Origin: Pseudomonas nabeulensis
Lineage (GTDB): Bacteria; Pseudomonadota; Gammaproteobacteria; Pseudomonadales; Pseudomonadaceae
Assembly (NCBI RefSeq): GCF_004682045.1
Contig: NZ_QUZT01000016.1
Coordinates: 1 to 64,000 of the forward strand
Length of the DNA: 64,000 bases
Direction of reading: 5' to 3'
Made by a program: the position numbers and the translations under genes. Numbering within the stretch: the stretch's first letter is position 1; each line of letters starts with the position of its first letter. The notes under the pieces were generated by a model. The model was given only the letters and a program-made list of their open reading frames with translations, searched no databases and was not told the DNA's origin. This document shows positions 27,097 through 36,828 of the stretch, one piece after another.

Positions 27097-27732
27097 TCAG
27101 GCCCGATAAGCCCGCATAAACAACCCCACCACATCCTGCACATGCGCCTCGGCGGCCTCTTCACTCAACTGCCCGCCACACCCGTACAGCAAACAGAAAT
27201 TCGCCGTACCCTTGAGCAGGCAAAAGAAGTGCTCGGCCGCCGTAAACGGCTTGTCGATGCTCAACGCGCCGCTCTGGTGGATCTTGCTGAGCAAGCGCTC
27301 CATGCCTTGCAACATGCGCATCGGCCCGGCTTCGAAGAAGATCTGCGACAGTTTCACGTCCTGATTGCCGGTGGTCATCATCAGGCGATGCAGGTTTACC
27401 GACTCCTCGCTGTTGATCAGCCGATGGAACCCTCGCGCGATATTCAGTAACACCGTTTCTACGGGCATGCCCGGCGGCAGTTCGAAATACATGACCGGCA
27501 ATTGTTCCTCGCACGTCGCCACCACGGCGGCGGTGAACAAGGTTTCCTTGTCGGTGAAGTGGCTGTAGACGGTCAGCTTCGACACGCCGGCTTCCAGTGC
27601 CACCGCGTCCATGCTGGTACTGGCGTAACCGTTACTCAAAAACAGGATTTTGGCTGCTTCGAGGATAGCCTGGCGTTTTGCCATGTCCTTGGGACGCCCG
27701 GGGCTATTGGTGTTTACAGGATTGTCGGACAT
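27097..27732 (-). CDS. TetR-family repressor, MexL-like
   Basis: Probable local repressor of the divergent RND efflux operon. The 211-residue protein (MexL is 212) has a TetR HTH at about residues 18-65: RQAILEAAKILFLSNGYAST, then MDAVALEAGVSKLTVYSHF. The start at 27732 follows AAGGTG at 4 nt. The frame is open far upstream on the minus strand but that part lies antisense to the adaptor gene. A 14-bp palindrome in the 93-bp divergent intergenic region is the likely operator. Assignment as MexL-like rests on HTH, length and position, next to rsmJ and before an adaptor of MexJ length. Confidence 0.85.
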   Translation of the reverse strand: MSDNPVNTNSPGRPKDMAKRQAILEAAKILFLSNGYASTSMDAVALEAGVSKLTVYSHFTDKETLFTAAVVATCEEQLPVMYFELPPGMPVETVLLNIARGFHRLINSEESVNLHRLMMTTGNQDVKLSQIFFEAGPMRMLQGMERLLSKIHQSGALSIDKPFTAAEHFFCLLKGTANFCLLYGCGGQLSEEAAEAHVQDVVGLFMRAYRA

Positions 27733-27774
27733 TTTCACCTTTAATACTGGACTGGTGAGTTTGGTATTAATAAC

Positions 27775-27788
27775 ATACTGGCCAGTAT
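27775..27788. promoter_or_regulatory. Candidate TetR operator between mexL-like and efflux genes
   Basis: ATACTGGCCAGTAT is a perfect 14-bp palindrome. A second copy of its half-site (ATACTGG) occurs at 27744-27750, so the region could bind two dimers. It lies between the divergent starts at 27732 and 27826. Confidence 0.6.
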
Positions 27789-27825
27789 AATTATTCCTAG
27801 CTCCATTTGCGAAAGGTCCTTCAGC

Positions 27826-28929
27826 ATGCGCAGCACTTTCCTGCCCTTTGCGTTGCCTGTCAGCTTGGCGTTCCTCTTGTCCGCGTGCGGTCATGAAGAA
27901 GCGGCCCAGACCACCGTCCGCCCGGCCATGGTGGTGCAACCGCAGCCATCTGCGCAGTCGACGGACAGCTATCCCGGTGAAGTGCGTGCCCGTTATGAGC
28001 CGGACCTGGCCTTTCGCATCGGTGGCAAAGTCAGCAAACGCCTGGTGGAGGAGGGCGAGCGGGTCAAGGCCAATCAACCTCTGGCCGAACTGGACCCCCA
28101 GGACGTACGCCTTCAACTGGAGGCCACCCGCGCCCAGGTGGCCGCCGCCGAGGCCAACCTGAGCCTGGTGCGCGCCGAGCGTGATCGCTACAAGACCCTG
28201 CTGGACCGTCAGATGGTCAGCCGTTCGCAGTACGACAATTCCGAAAACCTCTACCGATCCGGTGAAGCGCGCCTCAAGCAGATCAAGGCCGAGTTCGACG
28301 TGGCCAGCAACCAGGCCGGCTATGCGGTGCTGCGTGCGCCCCAGGACGGCGTGGTGGCCAAGCGTGCGGTGGAAGTCGGCCAGGTGGTGTCCGCCGGGCA
28401 GACCGTATTCACCCTGGCCACCGATGGCGAGCGAGAAGTGTTGATCAGCTTGCCGGAGCAAGGCTTCGGTCGCTTCAAGATCGGCCAGCCGGTGGCGGTG
28501 GAACTGTGGAGCCAACCGGACCAACGCTTTGCCGGGCGCATTCGTGAACTGTCACCGGCGGCTGATCCAAAGTCGCGCACCTTCGCCGCCCGCGTCGCCT
28601 TCACCGGCGGCAAAGTCCCGGCCGAGCTGGGCCAGAGCGCGCGAGTTTTCATACAGACCGATGGCGTGATTCCTCTATCGGTGCCGCTGTCGGCCCTCAG
28701 TGCAGAGAACGGTGCGTCCTACGTCTGGGTGGTACAAGCGGATGACACACTCAAACGCACACCGGTGCGGATCGGCGCCTTCGGTGAGAAAACCGTGCCG
28801 GTGCTTGAAGGTTTGAACCCCACCGATTGGGTGATCGCTGCCGGTGTGCATGTACTCCATGAGGGCCAGCAAGTGCGCCCGGTGGACCGCTCCAACCGTG
28901 TGGTGAATCTGGCGGCCAACAAGGAGTAG
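27826..28929 (+). CDS. RND efflux periplasmic adaptor, MexJ-like lipoprotein
   Basis: Membrane-fusion protein that links the RND pump to an outer-membrane channel. The 367 residues equal the length of P. aeruginosa MexJ. The signal ends LAFLLSAC with lipidated Cys21. The HlyD-type lipoyl/barrel region begins at RYEPDLAFRIGGKVSKRL, a coiled-coil hairpin spans about residues 95-165, and the second lipoyl half is at VLRAPQDGVVAKRAVEVGQV. It is followed after 6 nt by the pump gene. No outer-membrane factor is encoded nearby, as for mexJK, which borrows OprM or OpmH. Confidence 0.9.
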   Translation: MRSTFLPFALPVSLAFLLSACGHEEAAQTTVRPAMVVQPQPSAQSTDSYPGEVRARYEPDLAFRIGGKVSKRLVEEGERVKANQPLAELDPQDVRLQLEATRAQVAAAEANLSLVRAERDRYKTLLDRQMVSRSQYDNSENLYRSGEARLKQIKAEFDVASNQAGYAVLRAPQDGVVAKRAVEVGQVVSAGQTVFTLATDGEREVLISLPEQGFGRFKIGQPVAVELWSQPDQRFAGRIRELSPAADPKSRTFAARVAFTGGKVPAELGQSARVFIQTDGVIPLSVPLSALSAENGASYVWVVQADDTLKRTPVRIGAFGEKTVPVLEGLNPTDWVIAAGVHVLHEGQQVRPVDRSNRVVNLAANKE

Positions 28930-28935
28930 TCCCCG

Positions 28936-31900
28936 ATGGGTTTCAATCTTTCCGAATGGGCGTTGCGTAATCGCCAGATCGTGCTGTTCCTGATGATCCT
29001 TCTGGCAGTGGTCGGCACCTTGTCCTACACCAAGTTGGGACAGAGCGAAGACCCGCCGTTCACCTTCAAAGCCATGGTCATCAAGACCAACTGGCCCGGC
29101 GCCACGGCCCAGGAAGTTTCGCGCCAGGTCACCGAGCGCATCGAGAAAAAACTGATGGAGACCGGTGAGTACGAACGCATCGTGTCGTTCTCACGCCCCG
29201 GTGAATCCCAGGTCACCTTCATGGCCCGCGACTCCATGCACTCGGCGCAGATTCCCGAGCTGTGGTACCAGGTGCGCAAGAAGATCAGCGATATCCGCCA
29301 GACCTTGCCGCCGGATATCCAGGGACCGTTTTTCAACGATGAATTCGGCACCACCTTCGGCAATATCTACGCCCTGACCGGCGATGGCTTCGACTACGCG
29401 GTGCTCAAGGACTACGCCGACCGCATCCAGATTCAACTGCAACGCGTCGCCGATGTGGGCAAGGTCGAGCTGCTTGGCCTACAGGACGAGAAGATCTGGA
29501 TCGAGTTGTCCAACCTCAAGCTGGCCACCCTCGGCCTGCCCTTGGCGGCGGTGCAGCAGGCCTTGCAGGAGCAGAATGCAGTGTCCACGGCGGGCTTCTT
29601 CGAAACCCCGACCGAGCGCGTGCAACTGCGGGTGTCGGGCAACTTCAAGCGCGTGGATGAGATTCGCAACTTCCCGATTCGGGTGGGTGATCGCACCTTC
29701 CGCCTTGGCGATGTCGCCGACATCCACCGTGGTTTCAACGACCCACCGGCACCGCGCATGCGCTACATGGGCGCGGACGCCATCGGCCTGGCCGTGGCCA
29801 TGCGTGACGGCGGCGACATCCTGGTGCTGGGCAAAGCCCTGGAGGGCGAATTCGCACGCCTGCAGAAGAACCTTCCGGCCGGCATGGAGCTGCGCAAGGT
29901 CTCTGACCAACCGGCGGCGGTGAAAACCAGTGTCGGCGAATTCGTCCGGGTATTGGCCGAGGCCCTGGCGATTGTATTGCTGGTGAGCTTCTTCTCCCTC
30001 GGTGTGCGTACCGGCATGGTGGTCGCCCTGGCGATCCCGCTGGTATTGGCGATGACCTTCGCCACCATGTATTACCTCGGCATCGGCCTGCACAAGATCT
30101 CCCTCGGCGCGTTGGTCCTGGCGCTGGGCCTGCTGGTGGATGATGCAATCATCGCCGTGGAAATGATGGCGATCAAAATGGAACAGGGTTACGACCGCCT
30201 CAAGGCGGCCAGCTTCGCCTGGACCAGCACCGCGTTCCCCATGCTCACCGGCACGCTGATCACCGCCGCTGGGTTCCTGCCGATTGCCACCGCGCAATCC
30301 AGCACCGGCGAATACACCCGTTCGATCTTTCAGGTAGTCACCATCGCGTTGTTGGCCTCGTGGGTCGCTGCCGTGGTGTTCGTGCCGTACCTGGGGGAAA
30401 AACTCCTGCCGGACTTGGCGAAGATTCACGCGGCCAAACACGGCGCCGACGGGCCAGATCCCTACGGCACGCCGTTCTACCAGCGAGTAAGACGTTTGGT
30501 TGAGTGGTGTGTGAGTCGTCGCAAGACCGTGATCGTGCTGACCCTGCTGCTGTTTATCGGCTCGGTGGCGCTGTTCCGCTTTGTGCCGCAACAGTTCTTT
30601 CCGGCTTCCGGCCGCCTGGAGCTGATGGTCGACCTGAAACTCGCCGAAGGCGCCTCCCTGAGCAACACTGCCGACCAGGTTAAACGCCTGGAAGGCTTGC
30701 TCAAGGAACACGCCGGCATCGACAACTATGTGGCCTATGTCGGCACCGGCTCGCCGCGTTTTTACCTGCCGTTGGATCAACAATTACCGGCCACCAGCTT
30801 CGCCCAGTTTGTCGTATTGGCCAAAACCATCGAAGATCGCGAAAGCCTGCGCACCTGGCTGATCGAAACCCTTAACGAACAATTCCCCGACCTGCGCTCG
30901 CGGGTCACACGCCTGGAAAACGGCCCGCCCGTGGGTTATCCGGTGCAGTTCCGCGTAACCGGCGAGCACATCGAAGAAGTGCGCGCCCTGGCGCGGAAAG
31001 TGGCGACCAAGGTTCGTGAAAATACCCACGTGGTCAACGTGCATCTGGACTGGGAAGAACCGAGCAAGATCGTTTACTTGAATATCGACCAGGACCGCGC
31101 CCGCGCCCTCGGCGTGAGCACCGCCAACCTGTCGAAATTCCTGCAGAGTTCGCTCACCGGTTCCAGCGTCAGCCAGTACCGCGAGGACAACGAGTTGATC
31201 GAGATCCTCCTGCGCGGCACCGTGCATGAGCGGACCGAACTGTCGTTGCTGCCAAGCCTGGCGGTGCCCACCGATAACGGCAAAAGCGTCGCGCTGTCGC
31301 AGATCGCCACCCTCGAATACGGTTTCGAAGAAGGCATCATCTGGCACCGCAACCGCCTGCCCACGGTCACCGTGCGCGCCGACATCTACGGCAAGGACCA
31401 ACCCGCGACACTGGTCCAGCAGATCCTGCCGACCCTCGAAGGCGTGCGCGCCGAACTGCCCGATGGCTACCTGCTGGAAGTCGGCGGCACAGTGGAAGAC
31501 TCCGCCCGTGGCCAGAACTCGGTGAAAGCCGGCGTGCCGCTGTTTATCGTGGTGGTGTTGACCTTGCTGATGCTGCAATTGCGCAGTTTCTCACGCACGG
31601 CCATGGTGTTTCTGACGGCACCCTTGGGCTTGATCGGTGTGACGCTGTTCCTGCTGGTGTTCCGCCAACCCTTCGGCTTTGTGGCCATGTTGGGCACCAT
31701 CGCGCTGTCGGGGATGATCATGCGTAACTCGGTGATCCTGGTGGACCAGATCGAACAGGAGATCAAGGCTGGGCTGGCCCCCTGGCAAGCCATTATCGAA
31801 GCCACCGTGCGCCGTTTCCGCCCCATCGTGCTGACCGCACTCGCGGCGGTGCTGGCAATGATCCCGCTGTCGCGCAGCGTGTTCTTCGGGCCAATGGCCG

Positions 31901-32001
31901 TGGCGATCATGGGTGGGCTGATTGTGGCGACGGCGTTGACGCTATTGTTCCTGCCGGCCCTGTATGCTGCGTGGTTCCGAGTGAGGAAGGACGTCGCGTA
32001 A
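28936..32001 (+). CDS. RND efflux transporter, MexK-like
   Basis: Proton-driven inner-membrane pump of the AcrB superfamily, 1021 residues (MexK is 1025). The N-terminal membrane helix is RQIVLFLMILLAVVGTLSY. Two large periplasmic loops and twelve transmembrane helices are visible. The proton-relay aspartates lie in ALGLLVDDAIIAVEMM (TM4), and TM10 has the conserved LSGMIMRNSVILVDQIEQEI. It belongs to the less studied RND branch that moves hydrophobic compounds. Two nt separate its stop from the LysE-type gene. The substrate cannot be read from sequence. Confidence 0.93.
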   Translation: MGFNLSEWALRNRQIVLFLMILLAVVGTLSYTKLGQSEDPPFTFKAMVIKTNWPGATAQEVSRQVTERIEKKLMETGEYERIVSFSRPGESQVTFMARDSMHSAQIPELWYQVRKKISDIRQTLPPDIQGPFFNDEFGTTFGNIYALTGDGFDYAVLKDYADRIQIQLQRVADVGKVELLGLQDEKIWIELSNLKLATLGLPLAAVQQALQEQNAVSTAGFFETPTERVQLRVSGNFKRVDEIRNFPIRVGDRTFRLGDVADIHRGFNDPPAPRMRYMGADAIGLAVAMRDGGDILVLGKALEGEFARLQKNLPAGMELRKVSDQPAAVKTSVGEFVRVLAEALAIVLLVSFFSLGVRTGMVVALAIPLVLAMTFATMYYLGIGLHKISLGALVLALGLLVDDAIIAVEMMAIKMEQGYDRLKAASFAWTSTAFPMLTGTLITAAGFLPIATAQSSTGEYTRSIFQVVTIALLASWVAAVVFVPYLGEKLLPDLAKIHAAKHGADGPDPYGTPFYQRVRRLVEWCVSRRKTVIVLTLLLFIGSVALFRFVPQQFFPASGRLELMVDLKLAEGASLSNTADQVKRLEGLLKEHAGIDNYVAYVGTGSPRFYLPLDQQLPATSFAQFVVLAKTIEDRESLRTWLIETLNEQFPDLRSRVTRLENGPPVGYPVQFRVTGEHIEEVRALARKVATKVRENTHVVNVHLDWEEPSKIVYLNIDQDRARALGVSTANLSKFLQSSLTGSSVSQYREDNELIEILLRGTVHERTELSLLPSLAVPTDNGKSVALSQIATLEYGFEEGIIWHRNRLPTVTVRADIYGKDQPATLVQQILPTLEGVRAELPDGYLLEVGGTVEDSARGQNSVKAGVPLFIVVVLTLLMLQLRSFSRTAMVFLTAPLGLIGVTLFLLVFRQPFGFVAMLGTIALSGMIMRNSVILVDQIEQEIKAGLAPWQAIIEATVRRFRPIVLTALAAVLAMIPLSRSVFFGPMAVAIMGGLIVATALTLLFLPALYAAWFRVRKDVA

Positions 32002-32003
32002 TC

Positions 32004-32597
32004 ATGTTGGCCACCGTTTCAGCCCTGATGTTGTTATTGCTTGCCCCAGGCCCGACCAACACCCTGCTGTTTCGCGCAGGGGTGTTGTTCGGTTTGCGGG
32101 CCTCCTGGAAGCTGGCGTTTATTGAGTGCCTGGCCTATCTGCTACAGGTCTCGGTGTGGGGCGTGGCGTTGTTGTACCTGGCAGCGTATTCGCCGTGGGC
32201 GTTGAAGGCCACGCAATTGGCGGCGGCGTGTTACTTGTTGTACGTCTCGTACAAGCTCTGGCAGCGCAAGCACAGCGAGGTCGATCCGAGCCGTGACCGA
32301 TTTTCCGGGCTGTATTTCTTTTGGCTGACGGTGATGAATCCCAAGGGGTTGCTGATCGTGTCGTTCATCGCACCGGTCGGCACGTTTGCAACGTTGTCAG
32401 GCTACGTCGGGTTCATGGCCACATTGGCGCTGGTGGTGATTCCGGTGGGGGCGGCGTGGATTGTGCTGGGCAGTCGCTTCGAGGGGATTCAAAAGGCTTG
32501 GCTGACGCCGTTGAAGATCAACCGCGTGACGTCAATTGCGATTGGCTGTTTTGCCACGCTGATGGTGGGGCGGTTGGCTGAGTCGGTGCTGCGTTAG
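32004..32597 (+). CDS. LysE/RhtB-family exporter
   Basis: A 197-residue integral membrane protein with about six helices, of the LysE/RhtB amino-acid and metabolite exporter family. The family N-terminal motif LLAPGPTNTLLFRAGVLFGL is clear and the central FFWLTVMNPKGLLIVSFIAP is typical. It starts two nt after the pump stop, so it is in the efflux operon and presumably under the same repressor. A different substrate from the RND pump is likely. A terminator begins at its stop codon. Confidence 0.88.
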   Translation: MLATVSALMLLLLAPGPTNTLLFRAGVLFGLRASWKLAFIECLAYLLQVSVWGVALLYLAAYSPWALKATQLAAACYLLYVSYKLWQRKHSEVDPSRDRFSGLYFFWLTVMNPKGLLIVSFIAPVGTFATLSGYVGFMATLALVVIPVGAAWIVLGSRFEGIQKAWLTPLKINRVTSIAIGCFATLMVGRLAESVLR

Positions 32598-32628
32598 ATC
32601 GCTCCCCGTTGCAGGGAGCGATCCTTTC
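32597..32628 (+). terminator. Intrinsic terminator of the efflux operon
   Basis: GATCGCTCCC / GGGAGCGATC perfect 10-bp stem with a 7-nt loop, followed by CTTTC. It also lies just downstream of the convergent DUF4197 gene. Confidence 0.8.
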
Positions 32629-32633
32629 AAGGC

Positions 32634-33323
32634 CTACAGCGCGCCAAACACCTTCTTCGCCAGGCTGGTGGCCGCAGCCGCCGGGTTCTTGCGAATGGTT
32701 TCTTCCTGCTGCGCGATCATCTTGAACAAGCCATCCAGCGCTTGCTCGGTCACGTAGTTCTCGACGTTGGCGCTTTTGGCGTCCACGGCACCAAACGCCG
32801 CCGCCTTGCCCGCCAGCGCGTTGTACTGCTGGGCCACGCCGACTTTGTCGGTGGCGGCTTTGACGATGGGCAGGAACTTGGCGCGGATTTCTTCGCGGCT
32901 GCTTTTGTTCAGGTACTGGGTGGCCGAGTCCTGGCCGCCGCTGAGGATGCCCTTGGCGTCGGTCACGCTCATGTTTTTCACCGCGTTCACCAGGATCGGC
33001 TGAGCCTGGGTCACGGCGGTTTCAGCGGCTTTGTTCATGCTGGTTTCCAGTTGCGTGACCTGGTCACCCATGCCGAACATTTTCAGCTTGTCGGCGACTT
33101 TGCCCAGTTTGCCGGGCAGGCCGATCTTCACTTCCGGGTTGTTGCTGAAACCACCGGGCACGCCCAGTTGTTTCACGGCGATCTGCGCGCCTTGGGTCAG
33201 TGCGTCCTTGAGGCCGGCGCTGGCGTCGCCCTGGGACAGGCTGCTCAGGTCCAGGGCCATGGCGTTGGCGCCGAACAACAAGCCGGCACACAGGGCGGTA
33301 AGGCGAAGGGAGTTACGGAGCAT
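32634..33323 (-). CDS. DUF4197 periplasmic protein
   Basis: A 229-residue exported protein of unknown function. It has a Sec signal peptide (MLRNSLRLTALCAGLLFGANAMA) and then the DUF4197 sequence: GDASAGLKDALTQGAQIAVK, TQLETSMNKAAETAV, GILSGGQDSATQYLNKSSR. It is mostly alpha-helical. The gene following in the direction of transcription ends at the efflux operon terminator; the YbaY-like lipoprotein gene lies 22 nt upstream, so they form a two-gene operon. Confidence 0.87.
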   Translation of the reverse strand: MLRNSLRLTALCAGLLFGANAMALDLSSLSQGDASAGLKDALTQGAQIAVKQLGVPGGFSNNPEVKIGLPGKLGKVADKLKMFGMGDQVTQLETSMNKAAETAVTQAQPILVNAVKNMSVTDAKGILSGGQDSATQYLNKSSREEIRAKFLPIVKAATDKVGVAQQYNALAGKAAAFGAVDAKSANVENYVTEQALDGLFKMIAQQEETIRKNPAAAATSLAKKVFGAL

Positions 33324-33345
33324 GGGCGCTTCCTTTTAATCGAAT

Positions 33346-33747
33346 TCAGTGGGCGACCGCATTCACGCGCACGCGCAGCGGCTGTGGGTCTTGACCGTTA
33401 AGCTGCACAGCGTGCCGTTCGGTGGTGATAAACAGTAGCTTGCCATCCACTTCGATGCGAGCACTCACCGCGTAACTGTGGCCGGGCTTGACCTGGGCGG
33501 GGTCGTAGCTCAGGTGGAACGGCAGCGGCACCTGGCCTTTGACCGGGCCTTTCTGTTCGGCGAGGGTCACCGCCGGTGCATCGGCCAGGGAGACGTCTTG
33601 CAGGCTGACGCTCAGGGTGGCGGTCGGCGGCAAGGCGATGCGTTGCAAGTAGAACACTTCGCCATCGAGGCTGGCCTTGGGTGCGGGCGTCATGGATTGG
33701 CAGGCTCCGAGCAGGGCAGTGAGGCCCAGGAGGATGATCTTTTTCAT
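33346..33747 (-). CDS. YbaY-like lipoprotein
   Basis: A 133-residue lipoprotein. The signal is MKKIILLGLTALLGAC with lipobox LLGAC. The mature part contains the YbaY/Lipoprotein_9-type beta-sandwich sequence: LPPTATLSVSLQDVSLADAP, PFHLSYDPAQVKPGHSYAV, ARIEVDGKLLFITTERH. Similar domains are found in type III secretion pilot-like and META-associated proteins. Its function is unknown. The start at 33747 is fixed by the signal peptide and an AGGAG 4-8 nt upstream. It is probably co-transcribed with the DUF4197 gene. Confidence 0.85.
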   Translation of the reverse strand: MKKIILLGLTALLGACQSMTPAPKASLDGEVFYLQRIALPPTATLSVSLQDVSLADAPAVTLAEQKGPVKGQVPLPFHLSYDPAQVKPGHSYAVSARIEVDGKLLFITTERHAVQLNGQDPQPLRVRVNAVAH

Positions 33748-33797
33748 GGTGCAGCTCCTTATCAACGGCGCCAGCATCCAACTGGCGCCTTTTAAAT

Positions 33798-36308
33798 CTA
33801 GCGGCTTTCTTCAGGTTTGACGGCTTCAGTTTCGACTGGCGCATCATCAACACGATGCAACGCCACCTGGCGGATCGACAAGCGAATCTCCGCCGGCAAC
33901 ACGCGCTTGGCCGCGCCTTCGGCCAACTCGCCGAGCAAGTCGTGATAGCTCAACTTGCCGGCCTCGTCGCGGCGCAGCACATCTTGCTCCAGCAACGTCT
34001 GGATGAAATGTCGGAAAAGACTCTTGTCGAAAAACTCCGGGGCGTTGAGGCCATGCAGGATCGACAGGCGCTGGGCCATGATCGTGCACAGGTCTTCCAG
34101 TTCTTCGGCGCTGATGCTGTTCTGGCCGCTGTTGAGCAACAGCGAGATCGCCATATAGAAGCGTTGCAGGGTCTGGGCGATGCTCTTGGACAGCAGGGTC
34201 AGCAGCACAAAATGCCGTGAACTCGGCGCCGGGCGCAGGTACACGTTGTTTTCGAAACGCAGCAGGCCTTGTTCGACGAAGGCTTCCAGCCACTGGTCGA
34301 CCACCGTGTCCAACTCCTCCTGCGACCAGCGGATAAACAGCTCCGATTGCAGGTACGGGTACAGCGCGTGGGTGTAGCGCAGGATCTGCTCGCGACTCAT
34401 GCGCGAACTGCTCTGGAAGAAGCTCGCCAGCAACGCCGGCAACGCGAAGATATGCAGCACGTTGTTGCGGTAGTAGGTCATCAAGACGGCATTTTGCTCG
34501 TCCAGGTACAGAATCTTACCGAGGGCGTCGCTCTGTTCCGACAGCAGGTCCATGTCTTTGACGTGCTTGATCAGCGCCAGACCGTCACCTTCGGGCAGCG
34601 TGGTGTGGGGCGAATACGGCACGCGGCGCAGCAACGCCAGGTACAGGTCCAGCTGGCGCGCCATGGCCTGTTCGTCCAGGGCCAGGCGGGTGGTCGACAA
34701 CAATGCCAGGGCCACCAGGTTCACCGGGTTCACGGCCGCGGCTTCGTTCAAGTGACGCGCCACCTGTTCGCCGAGGCGGTTGGTGGTTTCGTTGAGCCAG
34801 GCCGGTTTGTAGTTCGGGCCCAGCTCCTGGGCGCGCCAGTCCGGTTGCTCGGCGTCGAGGAATTCGGCCAGCTTGATCGGTTCGCCGAAGTTGACCGCTA
34901 CCTGGCCAAAGCGCTGCTTGAGTGCGCCGACCACTTTGAAAATATCGAAGATCGACTCTTTCTTCTTGCTCGCACCGCGCAGTTCGCCGAGGTAGGTGCG
35001 GCCTTCGAGCACGCGCTCGTAGCCGATATACACCGGCACAAACACGATGGGCATGCGTGATGAGCGCAAGAAGCTGCGCAGGGTGATCGCCAGCATCCCG
35101 GTCTTCGGTTGCAGCATGCGTCCGGTGCGCGAGCGGCCGCCTTCGACGAAGTACTCCACCGGGAAGCCCTTGGTGAACAAGGTGTGCAGGTATTCGTTGA
35201 ACACCGAGGTGTACAGCGGGTTGCCCTTGAAGGTGCGGCGCATGAAAAACGCACCGCCACGGCGCAGCAGGCTGCCGATCACCGGCATGTTCAAGTTGAT
35301 GCCGGCGGCGATGTGCGGCGGGGTCAGGCCGTTCTTGAACAGCAGGTAGGACAACAGCAGGTAGTCGATATGGCTGCGGTGACACGGTACGTAGATCACC
35401 TCGTAGCCTTGGGCAACCTTTTGCACACCTTCGATGTTATTGACCTTGATGCCGTCGTAAATCTTGTTCCAGAACCAACTCAGCACCACTTCGAGGAAGC
35501 GGATGGCGGTGTAGGTGTAGTCCGAGGCGATCTCGTTGCCGTAGCGCAGGGCCTGGGCCTTGGCTTTTTCCGGGCTGATCTTTTCCCGTTCGGCTTCATC
35601 GGCAATGGCCTGGCGCACCAGCGGCATATTGACCAGGCCTTTCACCAAGTTGCGGCGGTGGGACAGGTCGGGACCGATCACGGCGGTTTTCAGGTTGCGA
35701 AAATGCACCCGCAGGATGCGCTGGGCCATGCGCACGGTGCGTTCGTGACCTTTATTGTGCTCGATCAATTCACGCAGATTGATAGGCGCAGAGAATTGCA
35801 CACGGGTCTTGCGGCCCAGGATCAGGATGCTCAGCAACCGCCGCAAGCGCCCGGTGACGGCCCAGCTGTCGGCAAACAGCAGTTTCCATGGGCTGGACTC
35901 GCTCTCGGGCGACTGGCCCCAGAACACGCTGACCGGAATGATTTGTGCATTCTCTTCGGCGTGTTCGCTCAGCGTGTTGACCAGTCGGGTCAAGGTGGGC
36001 GGCGCGCCGCGCTTGTCCTGGCGCCCCAGCCAGTCCGGTTCCGGCGTGAGGTAGAAGAACGCCGCCGGTTCCATCAGCGGGCCGACCGAGACCGGCAGCA
36101 CCGGGCGCGGCAGGCCCGCCTTGGTGCACTCGGCATCGACCACGGCCAATTCGGTGAGGGAGGGCGATTGCAGGACGTAGAACACCGGCCGGCTGCGGTC
36201 CAGGTTGAGGGTTAGGGACGACTGGTTGATCGTCTCCGAGCGAACCCAGAGGTACAACAGTCGGCGCAAGGTGCCAAACACCAGACGGCGGAACGGGGAG
36301 CGGGTCAT
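33798..36308 (-). CDS. plsB: Glycerol-3-phosphate 1-O-acyltransferase
   Basis: First step of phospholipid synthesis: transfers an acyl group to sn-glycerol-3-phosphate at the inner membrane. The 836-residue length is typical. The acyltransferase motifs are present: block [16 protein letters not shown] (catalytic HxxxxD), block [12 protein letters not shown], block [15 protein letters not shown] and block [16 protein letters not shown]. The start at 36308 is divergent from the cold-shock gene 180 nt away. cdsA, which acts later in the same pathway, is at the other end of the window. Confidence 0.96.
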   Translation of the reverse strand: MTRSPFRRLVFGTLRRLLYLWVRSETINQSSLTLNLDRSRPVFYVLQSPSLTELAVVDAECTKAGLPRPVLPVSVGPLMEPAAFFYLTPEPDWLGRQDKRGAPPTLTRLVNTLSEHAEENAQIIPVSVFWGQSPESESSPWKLLFADSWAVTGRLRRLLSILILGRKTRVQFSAPINLRELIEHNKGHERTVRMAQRILRVHFRNLKTAVIGPDLSHRRNLVKGLVNMPLVRQAIADEAEREKISPEKAKAQALRYGNEIASDYTYTAIRFLEVVLSWFWNKIYDGIKVNNIEGVQKVAQGYEVIYVPCHRSHIDYLLLSYLLFKNGLTPPHIAAGINLNMPVIGSLLRRGGAFFMRRTFKGNPLYTSVFNEYLHTLFTKGFPVEYFVEGGRSRTGRMLQPKTGMLAITLRSFLRSSRMPIVFVPVYIGYERVLEGRTYLGELRGASKKKESIFDIFKVVGALKQRFGQVAVNFGEPIKLAEFLDAEQPDWRAQELGPNYKPAWLNETTNRLGEQVARHLNEAAAVNPVNLVALALLSTTRLALDEQAMARQLDLYLALLRRVPYSPHTTLPEGDGLALIKHVKDMDLLSEQSDALGKILYLDEQNAVLMTYYRNNVLHIFALPALLASFFQSSSRMSREQILRYTHALYPYLQSELFIRWSQEELDTVVDQWLEAFVEQGLLRFENNVYLRPAPSSRHFVLLTLLSKSIAQTLQRFYMAISLLLNSGQNSISAEELEDLCTIMAQRLSILHGLNAPEFFDKSLFRHFIQTLLEQDVLRRDEAGKLSYHDLLGELAEGAAKRVLPAEIRLSIRQVALHRVDDAPVETEAVKPEESR

Positions 36309-36408
36309 AGGCGTGCTGCTTCAAGTGAGAAAAACCGAGCAGGCGCTCGGGCGGGTAGTGTGCCGTATTCGCCGAAAATCGGCAAAAAAGCAGCGATGTA
36401 AACTTGAG

Positions 36409-36436
36409 TTGATCGTTTTTGAGCCTGTCATATACT
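36409..36436 (+). promoter_or_regulatory. Promoter of the cold-shock gene
   Basis: TTGATC (36409-36414), 16-nt spacer, TATACT (36431-36436). The transcript would have a short leader of about 45 nt, unlike the long leader of classical cspA. Confidence 0.6.
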
Positions 36437-36488
36437 CGGCAGTTCAATGCGGCACTCAACAATAAAAATGCAAGTGGGAGTACGACAG

Positions 36489-36698
36489 ATGGCAACGCGC
36501 GAAACCGGCAATGTGAAGTGGTTCAACGATGCAAAGGGGTATGGGTTTATCCAGCGCGACGACGGCAAGGATGTGTTCGTGCACTACCGCGCCATTCGCG
36601 GTGACGGCCACCGCTCATTGGCCGAGGGCCAGCAGGTGGAATACGCCGTGGTGACCGGCGAGAAAGGGTTGCAGGCGGAGGATGTGGTGGGTCTCTAA
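36489..36698 (+). CDS. Cold-shock domain protein (CspA family)
   Basis: A 69-residue single-strand nucleic-acid-binding protein. RNP1 is KGYGFI and RNP2 is VFVHY in place of the more common KGFGFI and VFVHF, both conservative. The sequence after RNP2 ([14 protein letters not shown]) fits the family. The start at 36489 is set by [14 protein letters not shown], the normal family N-terminus, after GGGAG about 10 nt upstream. Whether it is cold-induced or constitutive cannot be seen. A REPIN follows. Confidence 0.93.
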   Translation: MATRETGNVKWFNDAKGYGFIQRDDGKDVFVHYRAIRGDGHRSLAEGQQVEYAVVTGEKGLQAEDVVGL

Positions 36699-36716
36699 GT
36701 TCAGCGCAAAACCAAT

Positions 36717-36804
36717 GTGGGAGGGGGCTTGCCCCCGATAGCTGAGTGTCAGTCACTGAATAGGTTGACTGGTTCACCGCTATCGGGGGCAAGCCCCCTC
36801 CCAC
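36717..36804. repeat. REPIN (inverted REP pair)
   Basis: Left arm GTGGGAGGGGGCTTGCCC at 36717, inverted arm ending at 36804, 88 bp. The centre contains AGTCACTGAATAGGTTGACT, a second inverted repeat. Confidence 0.9.
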
Positions 36805-36828
36805 ATTGACTGTATTTGCAGCTTTAAA

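Noticed and set aside
27733..28524. N-terminal extension of the TetR protein up to 28524 on the minus strand
   Set aside because: This part is antisense to the adaptor gene; the HTH start with its ribosome-binding site is at 27732.
32597..32633. Small RNA candidate between the convergent LysE and DUF4197 genes
   Set aside because: The only structure is the terminator hairpin; no promoter is visible.
34000..36300. Second gene on the + strand opposite plsB (for example 35109-36215)
   Set aside because: It is fully antisense to plsB, whose acyltransferase motifs are intact; the + frame has low-complexity Gln/His/Arg composition.
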